Below are positions 15,381-23,014 of a stretch of DNA of 40,533 nucleotides, in pieces. A model generated the notes under the pieces. The model was not told where the DNA came from, did not search any database, and saw only the letters and a program-made list of their open reading frames with translations. A program made the translations under genes and the position numbers. Location: positions 1-40,533 of the forward strand of contig JAZQAN010000053.1 in the NCBI GenBank assembly GCA_045545235.1, given 5' to 3'. The DNA is from CAZNKU01 sp045545235. Its GTDB lineage: Bacteria > Bacillota > Clostridia > Monoglobales > Firm-18. Position 1 is the first letter of the stretch. Each line of letters begins with the position of its first letter.

Positions 15381-17561
15381 TCATGCATTACCTGATATAT
15401 TTATAACCTGGCAAAACGCCTGTGGATAATGTGCTTTGTAATATGCCTTACGATATGCATATAATACATAAGATGCAACATGAGCACGCGGAAAAGAATA
15501 TAGGATTTTGCTCCATGAATCAAGCTTCCATTTTTCAATTCCTTTGTTTGATAATTCTACGTATTGCTCGTCAGTCAGCCCTTTGCCTTTTCGTATTTGT
15601 TCAGAAATTTCATAAGCTTTTTCTCTTTCTGTACCGTATTTAAGTAAATCAAGCATAACATCATCGCGGGTTGATGCAACTTCTGATATACTTTTCCCTT
15701 CGGAAATCAAGTATTCGGCATTGTCGGTCCATGTATTAGTTCCATGGCTGAGCGCTGAAATCCTTATTAGATCATCAAATGATTTCGGAACAGCTTTTTT
15801 CATAATCTGTTCTATTACAAATGGGTTGGAAAATTCACTTATTCCCGATGTATTCAAATTTGCAAACAACTTCATTGTTTCTTCATCGTCAAGGGGTATG
15901 GTTTTGGCTGGTACATTTGTCAATTCTTCCAGTTTTTTTATAATGACAGGATCCTCATGTGTAAGGAAATCAATGTTATTAAGACATTCATAAAAAGAAT
16001 ATGTATCTGATGTGTAATTACAGTTAAAATGCGTTATAGTCTCCTCCCGGCCGTTACAATATCGTGATACAGGAGTATAATCATATACCTCCTTATCTTC
16101 AGGAAAAACAATCATTCTACCCGGGTGCATTTTGTCCGCTTTTTTTACATTTGTCAATTTTTGCGCAAATAAGTCTCTGAACTCAAAATCGGTGGCAATA
16201 TTATATGCTTCTTTATAAGATAATGTGCTTACTGTTCCTCCTCTTACAATGGTTGTCCCAAGCTCCTTTTCCAAATGTTCAAAAGCTTCTTGCTGATATT
16301 CGGGTGCAAAATTATAATCAATATCTGCTGGTCTTGAACCATCAATTCCTAAAAAAGTTTCTTCAGGAATAGTAAAGCCACATTTTTCAAGCTTAACACC
16401 ACATTTACACACTTTGTTTGCCATATCCACACCACAACTGAACTCAGTATGAAATTCAATATAGTGACACCCGGGACAATGATAGTGAGCCTCAAGAGGA
16501 TTGATTTCGGTAATACCGATTAAATGTGCAACCAAAGAAGATGCAACAGAACCCCTGCTTCCCACCGTCCAGCCTTTCTCGATTGCTCTTTTTACAAGCT
16601 TTTCTCCAATTATATAGTTATAAACAGACAATTCATTACTGCATATTAAGGAAAGTTCCCGATTAATTCTGCTTCGAATATGAGGATGGATATTTTCTCC
16701 GTACTTTTCAGTGGCTTTTTTCATTACTGTTTTTTGGAATTTTTCTGCATCTGCTTCATAATGTGCATCAAGATCAAACGGCGGGAAAGTGTCATCTATC
16801 ATATCAGAAATAAACTTTGTGTTTTCTACAACTGTTTCATATGCTTTCTCTTTACCAAGGAATAAAAACTCGCCAAGCATTTCCTCTGTGGTTTTAAGCT
16901 GTTTATCAAAATCATAAAGCCCATAATGATTAAGAAGTGCTTTTCTGCAATCATTATCAACTATGTTTATACTGTGAGCATTGCTCACAGCCACAACAGG
17001 TTTTCCGATTTTTTCTCCTGTTTTTACAATCTCTTCATTGATTTCAAGAACTTCTTCTATTGTATTGGGTACGATTTCAAGAAAATCATAAAATGCTGCA
17101 ATTTTACACAACTCATCAAGTGGCGTATCTCCCAATATTGCACTGTACAGTTCTCCTGCGTCGCATCCTGAACCAATCAGTAAACCCTCTCTGTATTTTT
17201 CGATATTGCATCGCAATGTTAAAGGAATAGATTCAGGATTTTCCTGTTTTGCATCACTTATAAGGCGATACAGATTTTTAAGCCCCTCCTTGTTTTTTAC
17301 AAGAATAGTTGTGTGAAAAATTTCAGCACCCTCATCTGACGGCATATAGGCTTCCATACCGTAAATTAATTTTGTTTTTTTGCCTGTATTTTCCCATGCA
17401 GAGTATGCTTCAGGAAATGCCTGAACACTTGCGTGATCTGTTATGGCTATCGCCGATAAGCCATTATCAATTGCTGCCTCTATATATTCTTTGGCAGTAT
17501 TGATTCCATCCAAGGCACTCATATTGGTGTGAATATGTAATTCTGCTCTTTGATTGTTCAT
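15381..17561 (-). CDS. Minimal PolC-like DNA polymerase (PHP + polymerase core only)
   Basis: A 726-residue relative of PolC, the replicative polymerase of about 1440 residues in this phylum. It begins directly with the PHP domain ('ELHIHTNMSALDG', 'AITDHASVQAFPEAY'). Where PolC has a 3'-5' exonuclease of about 190 residues inserted in PHP, only about four residues lie between 'YMPSDEG' and 'FHTTILVKN'. The polymerase part keeps 'GSRGSVASSLVA', the zinc cysteines 'CPGC...CKC', the metal-binding Asp413 and Asp415 in 'ADIDYNF' and Asp531 in 'NNIDFLTHEDP', and 'SHGTNTW'. The protein stops at 'YVLYAYRKAYYKAHY' plus a few residues, so the C-terminal DNA-binding and clamp-binding parts are missing, as is the N-terminal OB part. 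It follows the unknown gene at 17582 after 20 bases and shares its operon. A special-purpose polymerase is likely; the role is unknown. Confidence 0.88.
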   Translation of the reverse strand: MNNQRAELHIHTNMSALDGINTAKEYIEAAIDNGLSAIAITDHASVQAFPEAYSAWENTGKKTKLIYGMEAYMPSDEGAEIFHTTILVKNKEGLKNLYRLISDAKQENPESIPLTLRCNIEKYREGLLIGSGCDAGELYSAILGDTPLDELCKIAAFYDFLEIVPNTIEEVLEINEEIVKTGEKIGKPVVAVSNAHSINIVDNDCRKALLNHYGLYDFDKQLKTTEEMLGEFLFLGKEKAYETVVENTKFISDMIDDTFPPFDLDAHYEADAEKFQKTVMKKATEKYGENIHPHIRSRINRELSLICSNELSVYNYIIGEKLVKRAIEKGWTVGSRGSVASSLVAHLIGITEINPLEAHYHCPGCHYIEFHTEFSCGVDMANKVCKCGVKLEKCGFTIPEETFLGIDGSRPADIDYNFAPEYQQEAFEHLEKELGTTIVRGGTVSTLSYKEAYNIATDFEFRDLFAQKLTNVKKADKMHPGRMIVFPEDKEVYDYTPVSRYCNGREETITHFNCNYTSDTYSFYECLNNIDFLTHEDPVIIKKLEELTNVPAKTIPLDDEETMKLFANLNTSGISEFSNPFVIEQIMKKAVPKSFDDLIRISALSHGTNTWTDNAEYLISEGKSISEVASTRDDVMLDLLKYGTEREKAYEISEQIRKGKGLTDEQYVELSNKGIEKWKLDSWSKILYSFPRAHVASYVLYAYRKAYYKAHYPQAFCQVINISGNA

Positions 17562-17581
17562 GATGTTAAACTCCTTTATTT

Positions 17582-18271
17582 TTAAAATGGTACAAAATCC
17601 ATTGTGATTTTTTTCTTTTTAAACGCCTTTTCGTAGTCTCTGTTATATTTCTTAATTGTTTTATTTAATTTGTTTATTTCCTTTACAGGGCATTCCTCGA
17701 TTTTTTCCAATCGTTCAGGTTCGGTAATCCAATAACAATCGTAATCGTTATTTTCGTATATCATCATAATATGAGGACTTGTCTCTTTTTTATCGTAAAG
17801 ATATATACCGTAGTAAGGTTCTCCAAAAGGCAATGAATTTACTTTTATAATGTCCCCGTTTTCAAACAATTTTTCTACATTTCTGACAAGTGGAAAATCA
17901 ATTCCTGATTTTTCATTATCAATGCTATATTTTAACAAATTTCCGTCGATGTCAAAATCACAATCTAATACAAGCTGATACTCGCTATCTACCAAAAGAT
18001 ATTTTTGAACTGCATACCAATAGTAATCTTTTATACAAAAATCAATCCACTCACATGTATGCAAGAAATCTGTTTTATCTGTGATTATAGCATGTAATGA
18101 TTCAAAGTTTTTAAATATCCCTATAAAACGATTAGTTTCTCCTGCGTTTCTGCCTCTCTCGTGCAGTACATAAACTGTATTTTCTTCCGAGTCATCTGCA
18201 AGCAACTCATATACCTTTTTATTTGCTATTGCCAATTTCTCTTTGTATTCTTTTAATGTCATCTTTTTCAT
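17582..18271 (-). CDS. Hypothetical protein, partner of the PolC-like polymerase
   Basis: A 229-residue soluble, acidic protein I do not recognise. Helical N-terminus ('MTLKEYKEKLAIANKKVYEL'), a beta-rich middle with many aromatic residues ('CIKDYYWYAVQKYLL', 'PFGEPYYGIYLYDKK') and a Lys-rich end ('KAFKKKKITMDFVPF'). No signal peptide or membrane segment. The ATG at 18271 follows AAAGGAGG; the longer frame to 18307 has no site. It is the first gene of a two-gene operon with the PolC-like gene, and is divergent from the WYL regulator. The final 'FVPF' could be a short peptide motif for partner binding, but this is a guess. Confidence 0.75.
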   Translation of the reverse strand: MKKMTLKEYKEKLAIANKKVYELLADDSEENTVYVLHERGRNAGETNRFIGIFKNFESLHAIITDKTDFLHTCEWIDFCIKDYYWYAVQKYLLVDSEYQLVLDCDFDIDGNLLKYSIDNEKSGIDFPLVRNVEKLFENGDIIKVNSLPFGEPYYGIYLYDKKETSPHIMMIYENNDYDCYWITEPERLEKIEECPVKEINKLNKTIKKYNRDYEKAFKKKKITMDFVPF

Positions 18272-18313
18272 ATCGTTACCTCCTTTCACGATAATATTAT
18301 TATACAATAGGGT

Positions 18314-18333
18314 ATGTACAAAAAAACGTACAT
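18314..18333. promoter_or_regulatory. Inverted repeat at the -35 region of the hypothetical/PolC-like operon
   Basis: ATGTAC (18314-18319) and GTACAT (18328-18333) are a perfect 6-bp inverted repeat with an 8-base spacer. A TATAAT for the minus-strand operon lies at 18299-18304, so the repeat covers its -35 position, where the match to consensus is poor. An operator for the adjacent WYL regulator is possible. Confidence 0.45.
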
Positions 18334-18348
18334 CAGTAGTGCTAAAAT

Positions 18349-18361
18349 ATGGTTAAACCAT
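18349..18361. promoter_or_regulatory. 13-bp palindrome at the WYL promoter
   Basis: ATGGTT-A-AACCAT is a perfect palindrome that touches the -35 box of the WYL-gene promoter. It is a candidate autoregulatory operator. Confidence 0.45.
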
Positions 18362-18389
18362 TGAAGAAAACAAAATTATATGATATAAT
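18361..18389 (+). promoter_or_regulatory. Promoter of the WYL-nuclease operon
   Basis: TTGAAG (18361-18366), 17-bp spacer, TATAAT (18384-18389) with extended TGA before the -10 box. Confidence 0.7.
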
Positions 18390-18407
18390 CTTAGAGAGGT
18401 GACCAAA

Positions 18408-19385
18408 TTGAACACTCAAGAACCAAGAAATGACGGCAAGTACAACAGTAAGGCAAACACAGTATGTATATTAAAGATTTTGCAGGAATACTCTGATGGG
18501 AACATCATACTTCCTACATCAAGAATTATCGAGCTTATGGACAGTGTGTATGGTCTGCACGTTGATAGACGCACAGTTTATTCTTCTGTTGACATTCTGC
18601 AAAAGCTCGGATATTCCATTGAGACATATGAGGATAACAAAATCGGCTATTGCTTAAAAGAAAAAACGTTTGATGCACTGGAAATTAAGCTGTTGATTGA
18701 TTCTATTCAGTTAAACACTGTCGTTCCAAAGCAAAACGAGAAAGATATTGTTAATAAATTGATGAAGTTTGTGCCGAATGAAGATAACAGGCACTTTATG
18801 AACAGGCTTGTAGGTTCTTTAAAAAAAGAAAAGAACATGACTCTATTCTATATGCTCGACACAATTGACCTTGCTATGCAAAAGAAAAAAAAGGTTGAAT
18901 TTGACTATTTAACAAAAGATAACACATTGACACATTTTGTCGTAACGCCAATGACAATCATTCAAATTAACTACCACTATTATGTTATCTGTTCGAATCA
19001 TCCTGAAAAGCAAAACATCATCTTCCGTGTTAAGGATATGAACAATCTACTGGAATCCACTGAAGATGCAGGACCATATACGTACTTTAAAGGATATACA
19101 GAATTAAACGAAACCGGAATAGAATTCGACTTCATAAATGCAAAGCTTGAATGTAGCACCACTATAGAGGATATTTTCCTTGATACCTTTGACAGCTTTA
19201 TACTAAAAAATAAGAAGCTTGTTTATTCAGAAGATGGCAAAACATTTACTGCGGAAGTGTACGGCACGCCTGATGCAATTTCACGATGGGCGCTATCCTT
19301 CCCTGACAAGTGCGAAGTAATCGAACCTCTTGAATTAAGAGAAGCTGTAATAAATAAACTTAAAAATAATAAATACGGAGTGTAA
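18408..19385 (+). CDS. WYL-domain transcriptional regulator
   Basis: A 325-residue protein. The N-terminal 90 residues form a winged-helix DNA-binding domain ('IIELMDSVYGLHVDRRTVYSSVDILQKLGYSI'-type layout). A WYL domain follows at about residues 155-235 ('VEFDYLTKDNTLTHFVVTPM', 'YYVICSN', 'FRVKDMNNL'), with a C-terminal extension as in the family. WYL regulators often control phage-defence and DNA-damage genes by sensing a nucleotide-like ligand. TTG at 18408 is chosen because AGAGGTG lies six bases upstream; the GTG at 18399 would overlap that site. It leads an operon with the nuclease-like gene. Confidence 0.88.
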   Translation: MNTQEPRNDGKYNSKANTVCILKILQEYSDGNIILPTSRIIELMDSVYGLHVDRRTVYSSVDILQKLGYSIETYEDNKIGYCLKEKTFDALEIKLLIDSIQLNTVVPKQNEKDIVNKLMKFVPNEDNRHFMNRLVGSLKKEKNMTLFYMLDTIDLAMQKKKKVEFDYLTKDNTLTHFVVTPMTIIQINYHYYVICSNHPEKQNIIFRVKDMNNLLESTEDAGPYTYFKGYTELNETGIEFDFINAKLECSTTIEDIFLDTFDSFILKNKKLVYSEDGKTFTAEVYGTPDAISRWALSFPDKCEVIEPLELREAVINKLKNNKYGV

Positions 19386-19399
19386 AGGAGAACATGCAT

Positions 19400-20374
19400 A
19401 TGAACAGCGAAATAAAAAGAAACGATGAAAAAACAAGATACTTAATTAAAACTTTATCAAGGACAAAACGCAAAGACTATGAAAACTATGTTGTGAATGC
19501 AATATGGAACAGAATTTCAAAAAAAATTCGTCCTGTTACACAACAATATGTTTCTAATCCATACGATGAACGCAGACATTATTTTATCGACCTCTACTTT
19601 CCATTAATAAATATGGGAATTGAATGTGATGAGCTTCAGCATATTGCTAACTGTGATGACGATATTGAAAGAGAAAGTGTAATAGGATTTACAATCCAAC
19701 ACGAGTTAAGCAAGGTAAAACTTAATGATAGTTATGAAGTATGCCGTATAAAAGTTTATGAAGAAATAGAAGGTAATGACGGCAAGAAAACTCATCGTAT
19801 GCTTTCTTACGAAGAATTGGAAGCACAAATTGACAATGCTGTAAAAAAGATCAACCACAGATTAGAAGAAATTTCTGATGAAGAAATAGAACACGATTGG
19901 AATATTCTTTGGCCTGCTGAATACTTTAAGAATAAAACTTCAATCAAGACCAGCGATAATATAATTTTCAAGACACATAGAGAAATAAACACAGTTATCT
20001 TCAACATAAATTACTCTCGTCAAAATGGTGGTTATAGACCTCGCACATTTGAAGGTAATTCGTTGTTTGACAAGCATATAGTTTGGTATCCCAAATTAGT
20101 TATCGAAAAGCCAAACGGGGAAAAGCTTGCACGCACAGATTGGTATAACCAACTTCTTGATGGTGGCACTGTAATTGAAGAGTACCACGCAACAAGAGTT
20201 GACGAACATTCTCCTGACGAAAGAAAAATTGTATTTGCAAAAGATAAAGATTACCTTGGAAATGATGGCTATAAATTTGTTGGAATATTTGCTCTTGACA
20301 AAAATCGAAGTGAAGACGGTCATGTTACATGGGTATATAAGAAAATATCCGATGAGTGTACCATAATAAGATAA
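19400..20374 (+). CDS. PD-(D/E)XK-type nuclease-like protein
   Basis: A 324-residue soluble protein. At residues about 59-83 it has 'YFIDLYFPLINMGIECDELQ' and then His, which fits the D...ExD..QH core of DUF559/Vsr-like PD-(D/E)XK nucleases. The middle is helical ('AQIDNAVKKINHRLEEISDEE'). The C-terminal 130 residues are beta-rich and end 'YKFVGIFALDKN' and 'TWVYKKISDEC', a pattern I have seen at the ends of restriction-type proteins, possibly a base- or DNA-recognition module. The ATG at 19400 is nine bases from AAAGGAG; another ATG at 19394 is too close. It follows the WYL gene by 14 bases. Likely a restriction-like defence effector. Confidence 0.65.
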   Translation: MNSEIKRNDEKTRYLIKTLSRTKRKDYENYVVNAIWNRISKKIRPVTQQYVSNPYDERRHYFIDLYFPLINMGIECDELQHIANCDDDIERESVIGFTIQHELSKVKLNDSYEVCRIKVYEEIEGNDGKKTHRMLSYEELEAQIDNAVKKINHRLEEISDEEIEHDWNILWPAEYFKNKTSIKTSDNIIFKTHREINTVIFNINYSRQNGGYRPRTFEGNSLFDKHIVWYPKLVIEKPNGEKLARTDWYNQLLDGGTVIEEYHATRVDEHSPDERKIVFAKDKDYLGNDGYKFVGIFALDKNRSEDGHVTWVYKKISDECTIIR

Positions 20375-20427
20375 GTACAAAATTCTACACATCCTTTATG
20401 CTACAATTACTTCTGGAGGTGATTTAA

Positions 20428-20601
20428 TTGGCATATTGTCCTTTATGTAAAACAAGCGGTGCTAATATGTTTAAGTGCGAAAAATGCGGTGCTGCCTGGT
20501 GCAGACATTGCCTGAGAGCCGGCAAATATCCGGACAAGGTTTACAGAGCAGATAACCTCTGTCCTTGTTGCGGTGCAAATTCTGTAAAACCTCTGTCCTG
20601 A
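20428..20601 (+). CDS. Small zinc-ribbon protein
   Basis: A 57-residue protein starting at TTG with an excellent ribosome site GGAGGTGAT six bases upstream. It has four CxxC-type pairs: 'CPLC', 'CEKC', 'CRHC' and 'CPCC', enough for two zinc sites, as in small nucleic-acid- or protein-binding ribbons. It lies 53 bases after the nuclease-like gene in the same direction. The sequence after the stop, in another frame, reads 'GDFPWEDEDRSGVSNAS' before a stop, so the protein may once have been longer. The function is unknown. Confidence 0.72.
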   Translation: MAYCPLCKTSGANMFKCEKCGAAWCRHCLRAGKYPDKVYRADNLCPCCGANSVKPLS

Positions 20602-20717
20602 TTGGTGATTTTCCTTGGGAAGATGAGGATAGAAGTGGCGTTTCCAATGCTTCCTGAACTATAACAAGACTCCCCGGTGTTCAGGTACAGATTGAAATAC
20701 ACGAATAATAATCAAGA
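20602..20717. other. Non-coding gap before the terminator
   Basis: This stretch between the zinc-ribbon gene and the terminator holds no gene that I can support. The short frame at 20601-20657 noted with the zinc-ribbon gene is the only coding-like sign. Confidence 0.4.
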
Positions 20718-20760
20718 GAGTTGTCGCAAAATGAAACTATTTTGCGACAGCTCTGTTTTT
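20718..20760 (+). terminator. Terminator of the WYL-nuclease-zinc ribbon operon
   Basis: A 15-bp stem GAGTTGTCGCAAAAT / ATTTTGCGACAGCTC (20718-20732 with 20739-20753, one G-T pair), loop of six, followed by GTTTTTTATTTTTTT. Confidence 0.9.
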
Positions 20761-20812
20761 TATTTTTTTATAGAGAATTACACAAAAGTGGACCTTAATT
20801 ATCAAAGGTGTG

Positions 20813-20841
20813 TTGATTTTTGATATTCAATGTTATATAAT
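20813..20841 (+). promoter_or_regulatory. Promoter of the TIR gene
   Basis: TTGATT (20813-20818), 17-bp spacer, TATAAT (20836-20841). The sequence from here to the start codon is similar to the promoter and leader of the SGNH gene at 21898-21957. Confidence 0.7.
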
Positions 20842-20872
20842 TAAGAAAATGATTACAATTGAGGTGCTTTAA

Positions 20873-21868
20873 ATGAAAGCGAATAATTATGTTATTTTCA
20901 AGAAACCCTGGCGTGAGTTTTGGTTAATGGGACTTATGTTTTCACTAATCTTCGTACCTGTTTTTGAGTTTATGATAGGCGAGGGATTACAGTTAGAAAT
21001 AAAGTTGTTTTTTTATCTTTTTTTATTTTTGGGATTTGCAGTAGGTATGAGAATAGCTTATTGGATAATTTGTAAAAAATACAATAAAATACGCGATAAA
21101 ATAGCAACTGAGCGAAAGCTTATATGTGATGGATATGCTGATTACAGGAAGGGGAAACAAAATGGATGGTTGTTCTTTACGGAAAAGGGCTTTGAATATT
21201 ACCCGACTAAATTAAATTTTTTGTCAAAGAGTATCGTTATTCCGATCAGGCTTATTGAGTCTGTTGAAAGTATGGGAAGTAAGCTTAAGGTAAACATTTC
21301 GGATACGCTTTCGTATGATTTTACAGTTAGTCATAATAGTGTATGGAAAAAATATATTGATGAGTATTTGGCTTCTTATAAATACGAATACACCAAAGCA
21401 GATAGCACAGAGCCTGTTTTCAACGATATTTCCGAAGAGGAGTTTAGAGTGCTTGGTGCAGACGACAAATATGTCTTTATAAGTTATGCTGTCAAAAATC
21501 AATCCAAAGCTGAGGCAATGAGACGTCTTTTAAAGGAAAATGGAATTAAAGTGTGGATGGCACCATATGATATTCCGGCAGGGTCAAAGTACGCATTTGT
21601 TATAAATGATGCAATTGAGAATTGTTCTTGTGTTTTGTTGCTTTTATCAGAAGATTCTCAATCTTCACAATTTGTACAAAGAGAGATTGAACGCGCCGTG
21701 ACATATAATAAAACTATTATTCCAATGAAAATTGACAATTGTGAACTTAATTCGGGATTTAAGTTTTTTATCGGAAATGAACAAATTGTCCCTGTTGAGG
21801 TTATTAATACAGAAAATTATTATGTACAAAAAGTACTTAACAGCATTCGGATGCTTGTGACTGTTTAA
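20873..21868 (+). CDS. Membrane-anchored TIR-domain protein
   Basis: A 331-residue protein with three parts. Two membrane helices lie at about residues 17-35 and 43-68. A GRAM/PH-like beta domain follows at about 85-165 ('GWLFFTEKGFEYYPTKLNF', 'IPIRLIESVES'). A TIR domain spans about 198-325: 'KYVFISYAVKNQSKAEAMRR', 'GIKVWMAPYDIPAGSKYAF', 'CSCVLLLLSEDSQSS', then 'FVQREIERAV', in which Glu271 fits the catalytic Glu of NAD-cleaving TIRs. Bacterial TIR proteins are often phage-defence effectors that deplete NAD or make signal molecules. It has its own promoter, a GAGGTG ribosome site and a hairpin after its end. Topology puts the TIR in the cytoplasm. Confidence 0.86.
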   Translation: MKANNYVIFKKPWREFWLMGLMFSLIFVPVFEFMIGEGLQLEIKLFFYLFLFLGFAVGMRIAYWIICKKYNKIRDKIATERKLICDGYADYRKGKQNGWLFFTEKGFEYYPTKLNFLSKSIVIPIRLIESVESMGSKLKVNISDTLSYDFTVSHNSVWKKYIDEYLASYKYEYTKADSTEPVFNDISEEEFRVLGADDKYVFISYAVKNQSKAEAMRRLLKENGIKVWMAPYDIPAGSKYAFVINDAIENCSCVLLLLSEDSQSSQFVQREIERAVTYNKTIIPMKIDNCELNSGFKFFIGNEQIVPVEVINTENYYVQKVLNSIRMLVTV

Positions 21869-21878
21869 TGTTTAAAAT

Positions 21879-21906
21879 AAAAATCAACTATGTTATGTTG
21901 ATTTTT
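21879..21906 (+). terminator. Hairpin after the TIR gene, overlapping the next promoter
   Basis: Perfect 10-bp inverted repeat AAAAATCAAC / GTTGATTTTT (21879-21888 with 21897-21906), loop TATGTTAT. The right arm includes the -35 box TTGATT of the SGNH-gene promoter, so it is a terminator, an operator, or both. Confidence 0.65.
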
Positions 21907-21926
21907 AAAAATCTTTATAGTATAAT
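21898..21926 (+). promoter_or_regulatory. Promoter of the SGNH-DUF4832 operon
   Basis: TTGATT (21898-21903), 17-bp spacer, TATAAT (21921-21926), 31 bases before the start codon. Confidence 0.72.
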
Positions 21927-21957
21927 CAAGAAAAAAGATTATAATCGGGGTGTTTTT

Positions 21958-23004
21958 ATGAGTGATTTTAGCAAGGTTGATAAAAATTTTATAGTAGAAA
22001 CTAAAATAGAAAAGGAAGGCATTAAGTTTTACAACTGTCTTTCCGAACCTTTTAAGATTTACGGCGTATATTACGAGGATGGCAAATTCCGCAGAATGCC
22101 TGAAAAGGTTGCAGAAACTGTAAGCGAAGGTGTATACAGACTACACGCCAACACCGCAGGGGGCAGAGTACGTTTTAAAACAAACAGTCCTTATGTTGCA
22201 ATTTCTGTAATAGAAGAAGAAAATCACAAATGGGATCACTTTGCCATGACAGGTTATGCAGGCTTTGATATGTATGCGGATAATGAATATGTAAGAACAT
22301 TCCGCCCACCTGCTGATATGGTAGACTATTATGAAAGTGTGCTTGATATACCAACAGAAGGTATGCACGATATAACAATAAATATGCCTCTTTACAGTAG
22401 TGTAAGGGAACTTTATATAGGTGTTGATGAAAATGCAGTTATAGAAAAAGCCGATGAATATGTTAACGAAAAGCCCGTTGTATATTACGGCTCATCAATT
22501 ACTCAGGGCGGATGTGCCTCAAGACCGGGCAGAAGTTATCAGGAAGTTATTTCAAGAAGATTTAACTGTGACTATGTAAACCTTGGCTTTTCGGGAAGTG
22601 CAAAGGGCGAGGATACAATGATAGATTACATAAAAAATCTTGAAATGTCCGTATTTGTTTATGATTACGACTTTAATGCACCAAGTGTTGAGCATCTGGA
22701 AGATACACACGAAAAGATGTTTAAGGCTATAAGGGAAGCCCATCCCGATATGCCGATTATTATTATGACCGCACCTAAGTTTATTCGTGAAGAAAAGTTT
22801 GAAGCAAGAATGCGTGTTATCAAAAAGACTTACGACAATGCTGTGGCAAATGGTGATAAGAATGTTTACTTTATTTTGGGAAGTGACCTTATGGTGCTTT
22901 GCGGAAATGAAGGTACTGTTGACGGCACACATCCTACGGATTACGGCTTTGCGTCAATGGCAAAGGTATTAGGTGATTTAATGGAAAAGTATAATTTGAT
23001 ATAG
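21958..23004 (+). CDS. SGNH/GDSL-family hydrolase (probable carbohydrate esterase)
   Basis: A 348-residue cytoplasmic protein. The N-terminal 160 residues are beta-rich like the domain placed before the esterase in this subfamily. The SGNH domain begins 'YYGSSITQGGCASRPG' (block I, nucleophile Ser) at about residue 182; 'VNLGFSGSAKGED' is block II, and 'DGTHPTDYGFASMA' supplies the Asp-His pair. Such enzymes remove acetyl or other acyl groups from sugars. The ATG at 21958 follows GGGGTG; the longer frame from 21868 covers the promoter. It forms an operon with the DUF4832-type gene, 10 bases away, pointing to glycan use. Confidence 0.85.
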   Translation: MSDFSKVDKNFIVETKIEKEGIKFYNCLSEPFKIYGVYYEDGKFRRMPEKVAETVSEGVYRLHANTAGGRVRFKTNSPYVAISVIEEENHKWDHFAMTGYAGFDMYADNEYVRTFRPPADMVDYYESVLDIPTEGMHDITINMPLYSSVRELYIGVDENAVIEKADEYVNEKPVVYYGSSITQGGCASRPGRSYQEVISRRFNCDYVNLGFSGSAKGEDTMIDYIKNLEMSVFVYDYDFNAPSVEHLEDTHEKMFKAIREAHPDMPIIIMTAPKFIREEKFEARMRVIKKTYDNAVANGDKNVYFILGSDLMVLCGNEGTVDGTHPTDYGFASMAKVLGDLMEKYNLI

Positions 23005-23014
23005 GAGAATACAT

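Noticed and set aside
14993..15384. Minus-strand open frames across the tandem repeats that could be read as small repeated proteins
   Set aside because: They lie wholly in the hairpin-rich repeat, have no ribosome site, and the differences between copies keep RNA pairing rather than protein sequence.
15381..17561. Taking the PolC-like gene as the cell's replicative polymerase
   Set aside because: The exonuclease, OB and C-terminal clamp-binding parts are missing, and its context is accessory. The housekeeping polC must be elsewhere.
15310..21900. Integrative element with attachment sites at tRNA-Pro
   Set aside because: No integrase or recombinase is present, and I could not find a second copy of the tRNA 3' end on the far side of the block.
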